This document shows positions 1 through 11,125 of a stretch of 64,000 nt of DNA, in pieces. A program made the translations under genes and the position numbers. Positions within the stretch are counted from its first letter, which is position 1, and each line of letters begins with the position of its first letter. The stretch covers positions 62,001 through 126,000 of the forward strand of contig CAXTIG010000001.1 in NCBI GenBank assembly GCA_964244295.1. The letters run 5' to 3'. This stretch comes from JAJAZB01 sp964244295. Its GTDB lineage: Bacteria > Bacteroidota > Bacteroidia > Cytophagales > Spirosomataceae. The notes under the pieces were generated by a model that had not been told where the DNA came from, ran no database searches, and worked only from the letters and a program-made list of their open reading frames with translations.

Positions 1-1455
1 ACGCCCGAAACCATTCCCAATCCCAAGCAAAGCCGAAGCGCTCACTACGTCAGTAATCCCGATCGAATCCTGTCGGCAGCGGCGGTAAGTCGGATCGACT
101 CGATGCTGGGCAGGCTCGAAGATTCCACCACGGCGCAGGTGGCGGTGGTGTGCGTCAACTCCATCGGCGAACAGGTACCCAAAGCGTTTGCGACGGCGCT
201 GTTCAGAAAATGGGGATTGGGCTACCAGCAGAAAAATAATGGCCTGCTGATTTTGCTGGTGAACGACCAGCACCGAATCGAGATGGAAACCGGCTATGGT
301 CTCGAAGGCATCCTGCCCGATGCCATTTGCCACCGGATTCAGACCCAGCACATGATTCCATTGGCCAAAGTCGGAGATTTCGATGGGGCGGTGCTGGCGG
401 GTGTCGGGGAGGTGGCCCGCCTGATTACCCTCCCGGAAGCTAAAAAGGAAGTGTACGACGAATCGAAATTCACGGCCGCCGCACCCCGTCAAGGAGTTAC
501 TAACGACGGGGTGATGGTGTTGTTTTTGCTTCTCACGCCGTTCTTGTTGCTACTTCGGCTGATTGCCTACGCGTTCAGAAGCAGAAATCCCGTTGCGGAT
601 CAACTGGAAACCGCCGTTTCAAAAACGAGGTGGCGTTGGGCCTGGGCCTTGTTGCTGTACGTATTCCTGCCGATTGGACTGGGCCTGGTGGTGGTCTGGT
701 TACGGCAACCGCTGTCTTTGATCGGCTGGCAAATTCTTTTGGTGCTGTATGCCTACGTCGTAGCGCTGCGCTGGGATGGTCGGCGACGCCGGAAAAACGC
801 GTTTACGAACCTTTTCGGAGCGATGACCGAGCCGGAACGATACATCCGCCAGAAAGCCGCCCGCCTCGACGGTTGGCTCAATCTGGTGCTGGCTCCGATT
901 CCGTTTTGGTGGCTGAAAAAAAAGGAGGCGCGGGCGTTGGACGCGCTCCGAAACCATCCGCGCACGTCGAGGGAAGGCTTCGAACTTAGCAAAGCCGACC
1001 GGGTGCTGGAGGCGGCCTTTCTAACCGAGCACCAGAAAATCGAACAGCAATTAAATACGGTCGATTACGACGTTTGGCGAAACCCGCTCCACGACATCAC
1101 GGAAATCATTGGGTACGAAAATCTCGAATCCATCGGCTTTCAACGCTGCGGAACGTGCCACTCGAAAGCGATGCACGCCGTCGGCAAGCGAGTTGTAAAC
1201 GCCGCCACCACAGAGCGTGAAGGACTCGGCATCGACGACTACGAGTGCAAAGCCTGTGGCCACCGCCACGAAACTCCGTACACGCTGGCACTGATTCGTA
1301 AATCGACGCCCCGCTCCGGCACTCATTCGTCCACCACGTATTCCTCGTCGGGTAGCACCAGCCACTCCTGGGGCGGAGCGTCGGGTGGTTCGTCGAGTAG
1401 CAGCAGTTGGGGAGGCGGCAGTTCGGGCGGCGGCGGTGCCGGCAGTAGCTGGTGA
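1..1455 (+). CDS. TPM-domain membrane protein with Gly/Ser-rich tail (5' end cut by window)
   Basis: The reading frame is open from the first base, so the gene starts upstream; the first ATG at 103 is internal to the domain. The opening residues (Tyr-Val-Ser-Asn-Pro-Asp then Gln-Val-Ala-Val-Val) are the start of a TPM/YgcG-type domain, which faces the periplasm in other bacteria. Three hydrophobic segments follow, encoded near 510-575, 640-700 and 715-770. A soluble part then carries two CxxC pairs (CGTC near 1153, CKAC near 1252), probably a zinc ribbon. The protein ends in a Gly/Ser/Trp-rich tail typical of TPM proteins. The exact role is unknown; family members are linked to photosystem repair or envelope quality control, and neither link can be tested here. 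Confidence 0.85.
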   Translation, partial: TPETIPNPKQSRSAHYVSNPDRILSAAAVSRIDSMLGRLEDSTTAQVAVVCVNSIGEQVPKAFATALFRKWGLGYQQKNNGLLILLVNDQHRIEMETGYGLEGILPDAICHRIQTQHMIPLAKVGDFDGAVLAGVGEVARLITLPEAKKEVYDESKFTAAAPRQGVTNDGVMVLFLLLTPFLLLLRLIAYAFRSRNPVADQLETAVSKTRWRWAWALLLYVFLPIGLGLVVVWLRQPLSLIGWQILLVLYAYVVALRWDGRRRRKNAFTNLFGAMTEPERYIRQKAARLDGWLNLVLAPIPFWWLKKKEARALDALRNHPRTSREGFELSKADRVLEAAFLTEHQKIEQQLNTVDYDVWRNPLHDITEIIGYENLESIGFQRCGTCHSKAMHAVGKRVVNAATTEREGLGIDDYECKACGHRHETPYTLALIRKSTPRSGTHSSTTYSSSGSTSHSWGGASGGSSSSSSWGGGSSGGGGAGSSW

Positions 1456-1632
1456 GGTACCCGAAAGCACGTTGACGGAAAATACCCTGCGTTTACCTGA
1501 TGCCGTGAGCGGTCGCGTGCTCGATACGTTCGACTCATTTTAGTAACGAGACCAACCTCAAAAGGGCTATCCTCACTCTATAAACTCCCGTTTCCTCCTC
1601 TCCCTTTTATCAACCGTTGTTTTCGCTTCCCA

Positions 1633-2280
1633 ATGAAAAATTTCCTACTCGGCCTGGGCAGTGTGTTCGGCTTGTACGCAACCCCGGCACTGGCGCAAAA
1701 TTCGGCGCAGGATCTTAAAAACTACCTCACCATCCGGGAACAATTCAAGGCTACCGACTTGGTTGCCCTAAAAAAGGCAGCCGCCAACCCCGGCGAGAAA
1801 ACCGTGCGACGAGGCCTTTCGGCGTACTACCTGTTTCTGAAAACGCCCCTCCCGGAAGGCGATCTTGTCGCTGCCAAAGGAATGGTCGATGCCCTCGAAA
1901 CCGCCGCCAACACCTACCTGGACCCACTTTCGCTGGTGAAATTAGCCCAAATCTACGCGCGCGACAACCCTGATTTCAACGTAAAACAGGATCGAACCAA
2001 ATCCTTGACGTACCTGTCGATGGCCTGGGAAATTGCCGACCTCTCGGACCGGGCCACGGGCGATAATGCCCTGCTGACCGTGATCATCAACAACACCCTG
2101 GGAATCGGCGACGGGTTCGTGGCCGACGACGCACAAGGACGGTTTGCCCTGAAAAAAGCCCTCGATGCCATCCGCCCTGGCGTGTTGAGCCTGCGTCAAC
2201 GATTCAAGAAACTCTACAACCTCTCCGTGAAAGACGAGTTTGTGGGTTCTACCAACGTCGAGCGTCATTACGGCGGGTAA
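1633..2280 (+). CDS. Exported protein of unknown function, helical
   Basis: This 215-residue ORF starts at an ATG and opens with a clear signal peptide (Lys-Asn, hydrophobic core, cleavage after Ala-Leu-Ala at about residue 21). The mature part looks all-helical with TPR-like spacing of Leu, Ala and Tyr, but no family is recognised. It lies 177 bp downstream of the TPM gene on the same strand. Codon use matches the neighbours, and the product is probably periplasmic. Confidence 0.7.
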   Translation: MKNFLLGLGSVFGLYATPALAQNSAQDLKNYLTIREQFKATDLVALKKAAANPGEKTVRRGLSAYYLFLKTPLPEGDLVAAKGMVDALETAANTYLDPLSLVKLAQIYARDNPDFNVKQDRTKSLTYLSMAWEIADLSDRATGDNALLTVIINNTLGIGDGFVADDAQGRFALKKALDAIRPGVLSLRQRFKKLYNLSVKDEFVGSTNVERHYGG

Positions 2281-2598
2281 GGGGATGGGTTTTACCGCTC
2301 GTGTGCCGAGGACCAACAGACCACTTTTGGCATTTTTCCAGCCAGCTATCAAGCCAACACCGCGCCAGGTCGAGTTCTTCCGTACCGCTTTGGCTACCGA
2401 CGTAGTTTTGATCCACAGGACTTACGCAGCGAGCCAAGGGTTTCCCGCAAAATGCGCAGATCTTCGCAAAGGTTAGCCGGTGTTTCTGCGAAAATCTGCG
2501 CCCTCTGCGGGAAAATGGCCTCCAAACCGTTCTGCAAAGCCCCTGCGTAAGTCCTGGCCGGTGGCTTTATTTTTCCGACCACCCGTAACTCCCCCGTC
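2281..2598. other. Intergenic region holding a MITE-like element
   Basis: No convincing gene lies in these 318 bp. A 78-codon plus-strand ORF (2240-2476) overlaps the preceding gene and looks accidental. The stretch contains the inverted-repeat element described separately at 2416-2556. Confidence 0.6.
2416..2556. repeat. MITE-like element with 14-bp terminal inverted repeats
   Basis: CAGGACTTACGCAG at 2416-2429 is repeated as its exact reverse complement at 2543-2556. The 141-bp interior has no ORF. It holds a further imperfect inverted repeat (GCGCAGATCTTCGC against GCGAAAATCTGCGC) and a CTCTGCGGGAAA stretch. The form is that of a small non-autonomous element; ends of the type GGACTTACGCA also occur, from memory, on mobile elements of other bacteria. 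No target duplication was confirmed. Confidence 0.55.
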
Positions 2599-3726
2599 AT
2601 GAAACCTTCCAACTGGCTACTTATGGGTTTGCTCTCCTTTTTAACGGGCTGTCTGACCGAAGACCGGTACCCCGATATGCCGATGCTCCCGCAGCTCGAC
2701 AATCCGGCCATCCGGGTCGATTCGCTGGCGAATACGACGGTCATTGACTTCCTGTTTTCGGCGGATAAAACCAAATTTTACGCCGTGGTGCTGACGTCCT
2801 CAACGGGCGTTTCGGCGCAGCACACGCTGGTCGAATTTGACCAGACCGGCCACCGGCTCCGGGCGTTGCCCCTGGGCGCTCTGGCGATCATCCCCACCGA
2901 ACTGGGCCTGCTACCCGACCAGTTGCTCCAGTGGCGGTACGCCAATGTGTTTTACATCATCGACTTACAGCAATTTAGGGTACGAATCGAAGTGCCTATT
3001 TACAGCGTCGGCAACTACCCGGAGGTGGATCAGGATCGGGAGCGGGTGACGCAGAAAAGTGAGGCCTGGTTTGACCAGAAACGGCAGGAACTCAACCAGA
3101 AGTTTGAGGTGAAAAAATTCGACTCGGTGAGCAACGCGATTCTGGAAGGAAACAAAACCAACGACAACGCCTACCAAACCGCCGTCCGCACCGCGCGGAG
3201 TGACCAAAGCCAGGTAGAATTCGACTGGCACCAGCACGACTACGAAGCCTACGCCCGGAGGCGATTCAAAACGGCCGTCTCGGCCTTTGGGTACCACAGC
3301 CCGCTGGGGTTTGCGGCGTGTTTGGTTTTCAATTTTCCCGATGGCCGTTCCGCTGCGTTCGAATTAGACAGCGCCACGATACGGAAAAGCGGGGTTACGT
3401 TCATCACCAGCGATGTGAATCCGACCGTTGCCCTGGGGCTGCGAAACGTCCGGTATACGTCGGCGGTCGATCAAACGCTGTCCGATCGACCCATTTCGCT
3501 GCGCGTCACGGCGCAGGTCATCACCAAGTACAACTCCCTCCGGTTAAATGGGCTGAAGAATGAGCGCCTGCTGTACTACGAACTAAAAATTGGCCCGGAA
3601 ACGGCTCATTTCAAGTGGACTTTTCCCGTACAAGCGTCCGACGATTTTTATTTGCAATCGGCCAACGGGTCGGTATTCGTGCTGCAAACGGGGGTGCTGT
3701 ACTGGTTTCAAGCCCCCAAAAAGTAA
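2599..3726 (+). CDS. Putative lipoprotein of unknown function
   Basis: The 375-residue product has a lipoprotein signal: Met-Lys-Pro, a short hydrophobic run, then Leu-Thr-Gly-Cys with the lipidated Cys at about residue 18. The mature part looks beta-rich, with a charged helical stretch around residues 145-215. No family is recognised. The next gene starts 6 bp after the stop, so these genes are probably co-transcribed. Outer-membrane anchoring is inferred from the lipobox only. Confidence 0.7.
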   Translation: MKPSNWLLMGLLSFLTGCLTEDRYPDMPMLPQLDNPAIRVDSLANTTVIDFLFSADKTKFYAVVLTSSTGVSAQHTLVEFDQTGHRLRALPLGALAIIPTELGLLPDQLLQWRYANVFYIIDLQQFRVRIEVPIYSVGNYPEVDQDRERVTQKSEAWFDQKRQELNQKFEVKKFDSVSNAILEGNKTNDNAYQTAVRTARSDQSQVEFDWHQHDYEAYARRRFKTAVSAFGYHSPLGFAACLVFNFPDGRSAAFELDSATIRKSGVTFITSDVNPTVALGLRNVRYTSAVDQTLSDRPISLRVTAQVITKYNSLRLNGLKNERLLYYELKIGPETAHFKWTFPVQASDDFYLQSANGSVFVLQTGVLYWFQAPKK

Positions 3727-3732
3727 GGCGCT

Positions 3733-4488
3733 ATGGCCATCCGCAGTTTACTTCTCTCGCTAGCCGTGACGGCCATTTTGGGCTGTAGCTTCACGCTGGG
3801 CCTCACCGATCCAACTTCTTTCTTGAAAAAAATACCGGACTGGCTGGGAATTCCCCTGATGCTGGGTTGCGGTCTGTTGTACCTGCTGGCCGCCTGGTGG
3901 GCCTTCCGGGGGTTCAGCGAGCATAAAATTACGGCCTTGCTCTCGCTGAGTTTTTGTGCGCTGGGCCTGGGAATGTACGCGCTGGGTTTCACGATGGAAC
4001 TGGGAAAAGACAAGGCGGCAACGGGGCAGTACGCGTACGACTTCGGGGCGCTCGACCCCGCCGAAAAAAGCGTCGTTGCCCAACTCGCGCAGGAGGCTGG
4101 TTTGGGGTTGTCCCATGCCGTGTTTACCGAACACTGGCACCTGGCCGACTCCAGCGATGGCTTTCGGATTTGTGTGCAGCAGGGCCACGTAACCGCCCTC
4201 AACGTGTCGAATCACCCCGTCAGGGACCTGACTCTTTTGTCGCAGCTACCCAAACTGGGCGATTTGTACCTGAAAAACTGCGGCCTGTCGGATCTGAACG
4301 CCCTGCGATTGAGCCGATTGGAACGGCTCGACGTGTCCAACAACCAACTCAGAGACCTGAACACGCTCCGGGGCTGCCCCAACCTCCGCTGGTTGGTTGC
4401 CAGCCACAACCGACTTCAATCCATTGAGGGTATCGAGCACTTCAAGGAGCTAATCAGCACTGATTTCAGGGGAAACCCCATGCCCTGA
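3733..4488 (+). CDS. Membrane protein with leucine-rich repeats
   Basis: The 251-residue protein has three hydrophobic segments in the first 95 residues. Its C-terminal half contains about four leucine-rich repeats of the LxxLxLxxNxL type between residues 155 and 251, for example Leu-Glu-Arg-Leu-Asp-Val-Ser-Asn-Asn-Gln-Leu. Such repeats normally mediate protein-protein contacts. It starts 6 bp after the lipoprotein stop, which supports an operon. Specific function is unknown. Confidence 0.7.
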   Translation: MAIRSLLLSLAVTAILGCSFTLGLTDPTSFLKKIPDWLGIPLMLGCGLLYLLAAWWAFRGFSEHKITALLSLSFCALGLGMYALGFTMELGKDKAATGQYAYDFGALDPAEKSVVAQLAQEAGLGLSHAVFTEHWHLADSSDGFRICVQQGHVTALNVSNHPVRDLTLLSQLPKLGDLYLKNCGLSDLNALRLSRLERLDVSNNQLRDLNTLRGCPNLRWLVASHNRLQSIEGIEHFKELISTDFRGNPMP

Positions 4489-4536
4489 TGAGTGGCCCGT
4501 TCACGCCCATCATCCAACCTAAATCCGCCCCCAACC

Positions 4537-5028
4537 ATGCCTGCCAAGCTGTTTCCTGACCATCAAATCGAGTACCACACCGAACTGAACCCCGACCAGA
4601 TCGGGCACTGTTTATCCGAAACCGTCCTCACCGATTTTAGCCTGTTCAGCCGCAAACCCTACTACGGCAGTTTCACCGAAGCCAGTTTTTCAGTGCAAAA
4701 AACCAGCAGCCGATTCAACCAACAGGGCCTTTCTCCCCGGATTGAAGGGAGGTATTCGATCCACAACGGTTCCGTCGGGGTGACGCTCCGCCTGCAAGCC
4801 CACCCGTTCCTGATCGGCGTACTGGTGGTGTTGGGCTTGCCGCTGGTCCTTTTCCTGTGCATCGTCGTTCCTGAAGTTTTAACCACCGGCGAAATCGACC
4901 TGCTGCTCAATGGCCTGGTTCCGGCAGTGGTTTTGTACGCGGCGTTCCGTGTACTTTTCTTCGTGCAGACCCGCTCCGACATCCGGTTTTGGGAACAAGC
5001 CCTTCAGTTGCGCCCCCGCCACGGATAA
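4537..5028 (+). CDS. Small membrane protein of unknown function
   Basis: An upstream in-frame GTG at 4492 would extend the ORF, but the added residues are low-complexity Pro/Ser and the ATG at 4537 gives a better start, for 163 residues. Two adjacent hydrophobic segments lie around residues 93-115 and 122-145. The N-terminal part is soluble and beta-rich. No family is recognised. It follows the LRR protein by 48 bp on the same strand. Confidence 0.55.
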   Translation: MPAKLFPDHQIEYHTELNPDQIGHCLSETVLTDFSLFSRKPYYGSFTEASFSVQKTSSRFNQQGLSPRIEGRYSIHNGSVGVTLRLQAHPFLIGVLVVLGLPLVLFLCIVVPEVLTTGEIDLLLNGLVPAVVLYAAFRVLFFVQTRSDIRFWEQALQLRPRHG

Positions 5029-5142
5029 AGCCGCCGCCACCGCTTTCCAGGCGTACTCCCCCGCTTACCGGGTCATCCATTTTGGTGCTGCCGGGAGTGG
5101 TACGTTTGGGCTATCATACCCGGTTGAACCGTCCCCTTTGCC

Positions 5143-5760
5143 ATGACTACCCTCCAGACCCTCGGCGTTTTCGTTTTCCTGATGGCCTACTATTATTTCG
5201 TCCTCAGGAAATACAACTCGCTGGGTTTCCGCATTTTCTCCCTGTGCTTTTTCACCGGGCTGAGTGTGTGCTACTGGTGGTACACCGATTATGTTGACCT
5301 AAAAAACGTGCAGCAACACGGCATTGCCACCCAGGCACTCGTGCTAAAAAAAGGAGCCAACCACCTCGATGTCCGGTTTATCGACCAGCGCGGCAAGCCG
5401 GTGCTGCGTACCCAAACGGGCGGCATTTCGGTCGAAGAATTTGCGGCCGTGACGGTAGGCCAGCCTGCCCCGATTCTCTACAACCCGCGTTCGGGGGCGT
5501 TTTACCTGGCCAGCAGCTACCAGCGGCAAATCCAGGACCACGGGTACATCCTGCTCTTGCCGGGGATGCTGTTTTTGATTGGAATTGCCTGCTGGATTTT
5601 CCTGCGAAACTACCGGGTTCACGCGCACGAGGGAACCCTGTACGAATACGTGACCAACGAGGAGGGGCAGGTGGTGCTCGACGATGCCCGCAACACCACC
5701 ACGAAGGCGCTCCGGGTATCCAGCACGTTGGGTAAACTTTGGCAGGTTTTTGGGCGATAA
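5143..5760 (+). CDS. DUF3592-like membrane protein
   Basis: The 205-residue protein has hydrophobic segments at about residues 4-20, 27-45 and 140-160. Between the second and third lies a small beta domain with a Pro-Ala-Pro-Ile-Leu-Tyr-Asn-Pro motif, resembling the DUF3592 layout in which the loop contains a 'YxP' element. The assignment rests on this general resemblance. It closes a run of same-strand small envelope genes from 2.6 to 5.8 kb. Confidence 0.6.
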   Translation: MTTLQTLGVFVFLMAYYYFVLRKYNSLGFRIFSLCFFTGLSVCYWWYTDYVDLKNVQQHGIATQALVLKKGANHLDVRFIDQRGKPVLRTQTGGISVEEFAAVTVGQPAPILYNPRSGAFYLASSYQRQIQDHGYILLLPGMLFLIGIACWIFLRNYRVHAHEGTLYEYVTNEEGQVVLDDARNTTTKALRVSSTLGKLWQVFGR

Positions 5761-5931
5761 TCCCTGAAAATTTCTTCGAGGCGGAGGCCGTTCCCGCTGC
5801 GCTGAAAATCAAGCCAATCCGGGCGAATTGGCTGAATCGCGGCTAGTTTTTCGAGGAAAAATTAAGCGGATCGAAGCGCTATTCTCCGAAAATTCTGGCG
5901 TTTTTTGCGGGCTTTCCCCGATTCAGTGCCC

Positions 5932-8055
<2,124 letters not shown>

Positions 8056-8081
8056 AGGCTCGCCACGAGTTACTGGAATGG

Positions 8082-8180
8082 GTCATCCCGACGCAGGAGG
8101 GATCTCGTTGAGATGCCGAACGGCTGGCTATCGGCAACTGCCTCGGTAGTCCAACGAGATCCCTCCTGCGTCGGGATGAC
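8082..8180. repeat. Palindromic repeat, GTCATCCCG type (copy 1)
   Basis: Two perfect 29-bp arms (8082-8110 and 8152-8180) beginning GTCATCCCGACGCAGGAGG flank a 41-bp loop. It sits between two convergent genes. Related copies lie at 18205-18327 and 57689-57816. It could act as a bidirectional transcription terminator, although no U-tract is present here. Confidence 0.85.
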
Positions 8181-8218
8181 ACCCTTGCAAAGGATACTAA
8201 CCCCTTCGGATGCTGTCG

Positions 8219-9679
8219 CTAAGTTTTGGCCTTCACGGTCGATTTTGGTGCTGCCTTCGCCGAGGTCGTTTCCACCACCACCGCTTTTTCCGGGTTCCAG
8301 AGCACGGGCGCTTTGCGCTCGGCGCTGAGGTTGCAGGCAATCGACGGCCCGGCAGCGCGGAGGCCAAAGAGAGCGTCCTCCTTCACCAACGCCGGGTTAT
8401 TTTCGCGGATGGCGTTGAAAAAAACAATCATGTGGTCGAGGCGATCGTCGTAGTCATTGGGCGCGGCAAACTTCACTTCCGGTTCTTCGCTGCGTTTGCG
8501 GGTAAACTGTTCTTTCGGGTATTTTTCGTCGTATTCCTTCAAAAATTCCTCCTGCATGGCCTTCGGGTAAGTGAACAACGCGTCGTAGCCGGTGCTGTAC
8601 ATCGGCGCGGTGGGGCGTTTGAACCGCTTCAGCGTGAAATCATTCCAGCCGATGTTGATGATGCCTTCGGTGCCGATGAGACGGGTTTGGTTCAGCCCGC
8701 CCGCGCCGTCGGCGAGGTTGACGCGGGTGAAAAACTGAAAGCTGGGATTGGTCTCGGTTTTGGGGTAATCCATCAGCCCGGTCACCAAATCGTAGGCGTC
8801 GCGGCCATCTTTCCAGTAATTCAAATCGCCTAGTGCGAAGATTTTTTGCGGCCCAAGCGCCCCGGTGATGGTGTGGACACCCGTGAGCAGGTGGACGAAC
8901 AAATCGCCCGCCACGCCGGTACCGTATTCTTTGTAATTCCGCCAGCGGAAAAACCGGGTCGGTTCAAAGGGCCTTTTTGGCGCGTCACCCAGAAATTTAT
9001 CCCAGGCCAGTTGCTTCGGGTCCACCTGGAAGGGCATCGTGTACTGCCAGGCCCCGAGGGCGTCGGAGCGATCCACGCAGGCTTCCACGTAGGTCAGTTC
9101 GCCGATGTCCCCCGCCTCGTAGCAACGTTTGGCTTCGAGAATGGCCGAGGCGCTGGCCCGCTGGCTGCCCACCTGAAACACCTTCCCCGATTTTTTGGCG
9201 GCGGCAATCACGGCCTGCCCTTCGTCGATGTGGTGAACCATCGGTTTTTCGCAGTACACGTGCTTTCCAGCGGCCAGGGCGTCGATGGAAATTTTATCGT
9301 GCCAGTGGTCGGGAACGCAGATCAGCACGGCGTCCACGTCGGTGCGGGCCAGAATTTCGCGGTAATCGCGGGTCGTCTGGATGGCGCTGCCCCATTTTTC
9401 TTTGGCCCGCTCCAGGCGCGGGTCGTAGAGGTCGGCCACGGCCACTACCTCCGTACCGGGCACCTTCAGGGCGCAGTCGAGGTCGTAGTGCCCGATGATG
9501 CCCGCCCCGATGAGGCCCAGCCGGACGGTATCGTTGGGGGAGATTGGTTTCTGGGATTGCAACCAGCGCATTTCGGCTTCAGGAGTACCGTAAACCTGGT
9601 TCAATAGGCTAGTGCCTACGCTCAGAGCGGCAGCAGAACCACTCATTTTTTTCAAAAAACGGCGACGCGATTGGGACAT
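8219..9679 (-). CDS. Tat-exported Gfo/Idh/MocA family oxidoreductase
   Basis: The start was set at the ATG at 9679 because it places a twin-arginine signal (Ser-Arg-Arg-Arg-Phe-Leu-Lys-Lys) at the N-terminus; the longer ORF adds unrelated sequence. After a linker, a Rossmann motif Gly-Leu-Ile-Gly-Ala-Gly-Ile-Ile-Gly binds NAD(P). The family Glu-Lys-Pro motif follows (Cys-Glu-Lys-Pro-Met). The 486-residue length fits secreted members of this family, which act on sugars or polyols in Bacteroidota. The substrate cannot be read from sequence. The gene converges on tex. Confidence 0.9.
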   Translation of the reverse strand: MSQSRRRFLKKMSGSAAALSVGTSLLNQVYGTPEAEMRWLQSQKPISPNDTVRLGLIGAGIIGHYDLDCALKVPGTEVVAVADLYDPRLERAKEKWGSAIQTTRDYREILARTDVDAVLICVPDHWHDKISIDALAAGKHVYCEKPMVHHIDEGQAVIAAAKKSGKVFQVGSQRASASAILEAKRCYEAGDIGELTYVEACVDRSDALGAWQYTMPFQVDPKQLAWDKFLGDAPKRPFEPTRFFRWRNYKEYGTGVAGDLFVHLLTGVHTITGALGPQKIFALGDLNYWKDGRDAYDLVTGLMDYPKTETNPSFQFFTRVNLADGAGGLNQTRLIGTEGIINIGWNDFTLKRFKRPTAPMYSTGYDALFTYPKAMQEEFLKEYDEKYPKEQFTRKRSEEPEVKFAAPNDYDDRLDHMIVFFNAIRENNPALVKEDALFGLRAAGPSIACNLSAERKAPVLWNPEKAVVVETTSAKAAPKSTVKAKT

Positions 9680-9865
9680 GGTGTAGAGGTGAATTAGAAT
9701 TATTCGTCCGAAAAATAGCGAAATTCGGGCTGGGATGGATGGGCGTTTCCGAAAAATCCCCGTCCTTTCCGGCAAATCCACGTCCACCCAACCCAATCAT
9801 TCCCAAATACAACCCGGAGCATTCGCCTCTGTCTCCCAGCCTCAGCCCTTCAATCGTATCCTTCC

Positions 9866-10966
9866 GTGACCTTGACCTACCTCCTCCAGGCCCTCGGCGG
9901 CTTGCTCGTAATTTTCACGCTAATTCCCCTCATCCGACACGACTACTGGACGTTCCGGGTTTTTGAGTACCCCCGTGCGCAGAAATTCGTCCTCAACCTG
10001 CTTGTATTGGTCTTAATTCTGACGGTCGCCACCCCGCAATCGGGACGGGACTGGGCCTTTGTCGGGATTCTGCTGCTCAACCTGGGCTATTTGTTTTACC
10101 AGCTTTACCCCTACACCCGCTTGGCTGGCGTGCAGGTAAAACGCCGAACGCGCGACTCCCCCGAACGGACCATTCGGTTGCTCATCTGCAACGTGTACCA
10201 GTACAACCGCCAGGCTCCCCGCTTACTCTCGCTCCTGGAGCGGCACCAGCCCGACCTCGTGCTGCTGGCCGAAACCGATGCCTGGTGGGCCACTCAAACG
10301 GCAGTCTTAAAAACCGAGTATCTTCATTTTGTGGAGGTTCCGCTCGAAAATACCTACGGGATGTTGCTCTACAGCCGGTTTGAATTACTGAATCCTGCGG
10401 TAAACTACCTGGTCGATCCGGAGATTCCGTCCATTCATGCGCGGGTAAAACTTCCATCGGGTGATCCGGTCCAGTTATTTTGTCTGCACCCGACCCCACC
10501 CGTTCCTCAGGAAAATCCGCGTTCGACGGAGCGCGATAAAGAAATTCTGCTGGTGGGAAAACTGGCCAAAGCCAGCCCGATTCCGGTCATCGTGGCGGGT
10601 GATCTCAACGACGTGGCCTGGAGCTACTCCACCGATTTGTTTCAAAAAACCAGCGGACTGCTCGACCCCCGCCGGGGTCGCGGCTTTTTCAACACCTTTC
10701 ACGCCTGGTACCCCTGGCTGCGCTTTCCGCTCGATCATATTTTTTGCTCCAACGATTTCAAACTAACCCAGCTTCGCCGCCTCCCGGCGGTGGGTTCCGA
10801 TCATTTTCCGATGCTGGTCGGGCTGGTGTACGACCCCCAAGCCCCCGCCGACCAACCCGAACCGACGGCCAACGCGGAAGAACTCGAACTGGCCGAAGAA
10901 AAAATTGCCGCCCCGACCGGCGATAACCCGGCTCTGCAACCGGAGAAGAATCCGATTGGAACGTGA
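9866..10966 (+). CDS. Membrane-anchored endonuclease/exonuclease/phosphatase-fold protein
   Basis: The start is a GTG at 9866 (366 residues). Three hydrophobic segments occupy about residues 5-22, 43-60 and 66-82. They are followed by an EEP domain with its usual motifs: Leu-Leu-Ala-Glu-Thr-Asp, Val-Ala-Gly-Asp-Leu-Asn-Asp, and Gly-Ser-Asp-His-Phe-Pro near the end. The architecture matches periplasm-facing EEP proteins whose substrates (nucleic acid or phosphoesters) are unknown. A Pro/Glu-rich tail of about 50 residues follows. It is divergent from the oxidoreductase with a 186-bp gap. Confidence 0.85.
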   Translation: MTLTYLLQALGGLLVIFTLIPLIRHDYWTFRVFEYPRAQKFVLNLLVLVLILTVATPQSGRDWAFVGILLLNLGYLFYQLYPYTRLAGVQVKRRTRDSPERTIRLLICNVYQYNRQAPRLLSLLERHQPDLVLLAETDAWWATQTAVLKTEYLHFVEVPLENTYGMLLYSRFELLNPAVNYLVDPEIPSIHARVKLPSGDPVQLFCLHPTPPVPQENPRSTERDKEILLVGKLAKASPIPVIVAGDLNDVAWSYSTDLFQKTSGLLDPRRGRGFFNTFHAWYPWLRFPLDHIFCSNDFKLTQLRRLPAVGSDHFPMLVGLVYDPQAPADQPEPTANAEELELAEEKIAAPTGDNPALQPEKNPIGT

Positions 10967-11001
10967 GTGGGCTGAAGATGAATCGGTTAATTGGCAGATG
11001 C

Positions 11002-11088
11002 TGTCACCCTGAGCTTGTCGAAGGGCTGGTTGGAAAGGGGAAGTGTTCTCCGTCGTCCAACCGGCCCTTCGACAAGCTCAGGGTGACA
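11002..11088. repeat. Palindromic repeat, GTCACCCTGAGC type
   Basis: Arms of 32 bp (11002-11033 and 11057-11088, core TCACCCTGAGCTTGTCGAAG) match with one mismatch around a 23-bp loop. It lies between two convergent genes, like other palindromes in the window. This core is recalled as a widespread intergenic repeat in Bacteroidota; that is memory, not a search. Confidence 0.85.
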
Positions 11089-11125
11089 ACTTTACCCCTC
11101 TTTTGAAATCAGTAAATCAAGAAGT

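Noticed and set aside
2240..2476. 78-codon plus-strand ORF after the first exported protein
   Set aside because: It overlaps the previous gene, runs into the MITE-like element and has no recognisable protein character.
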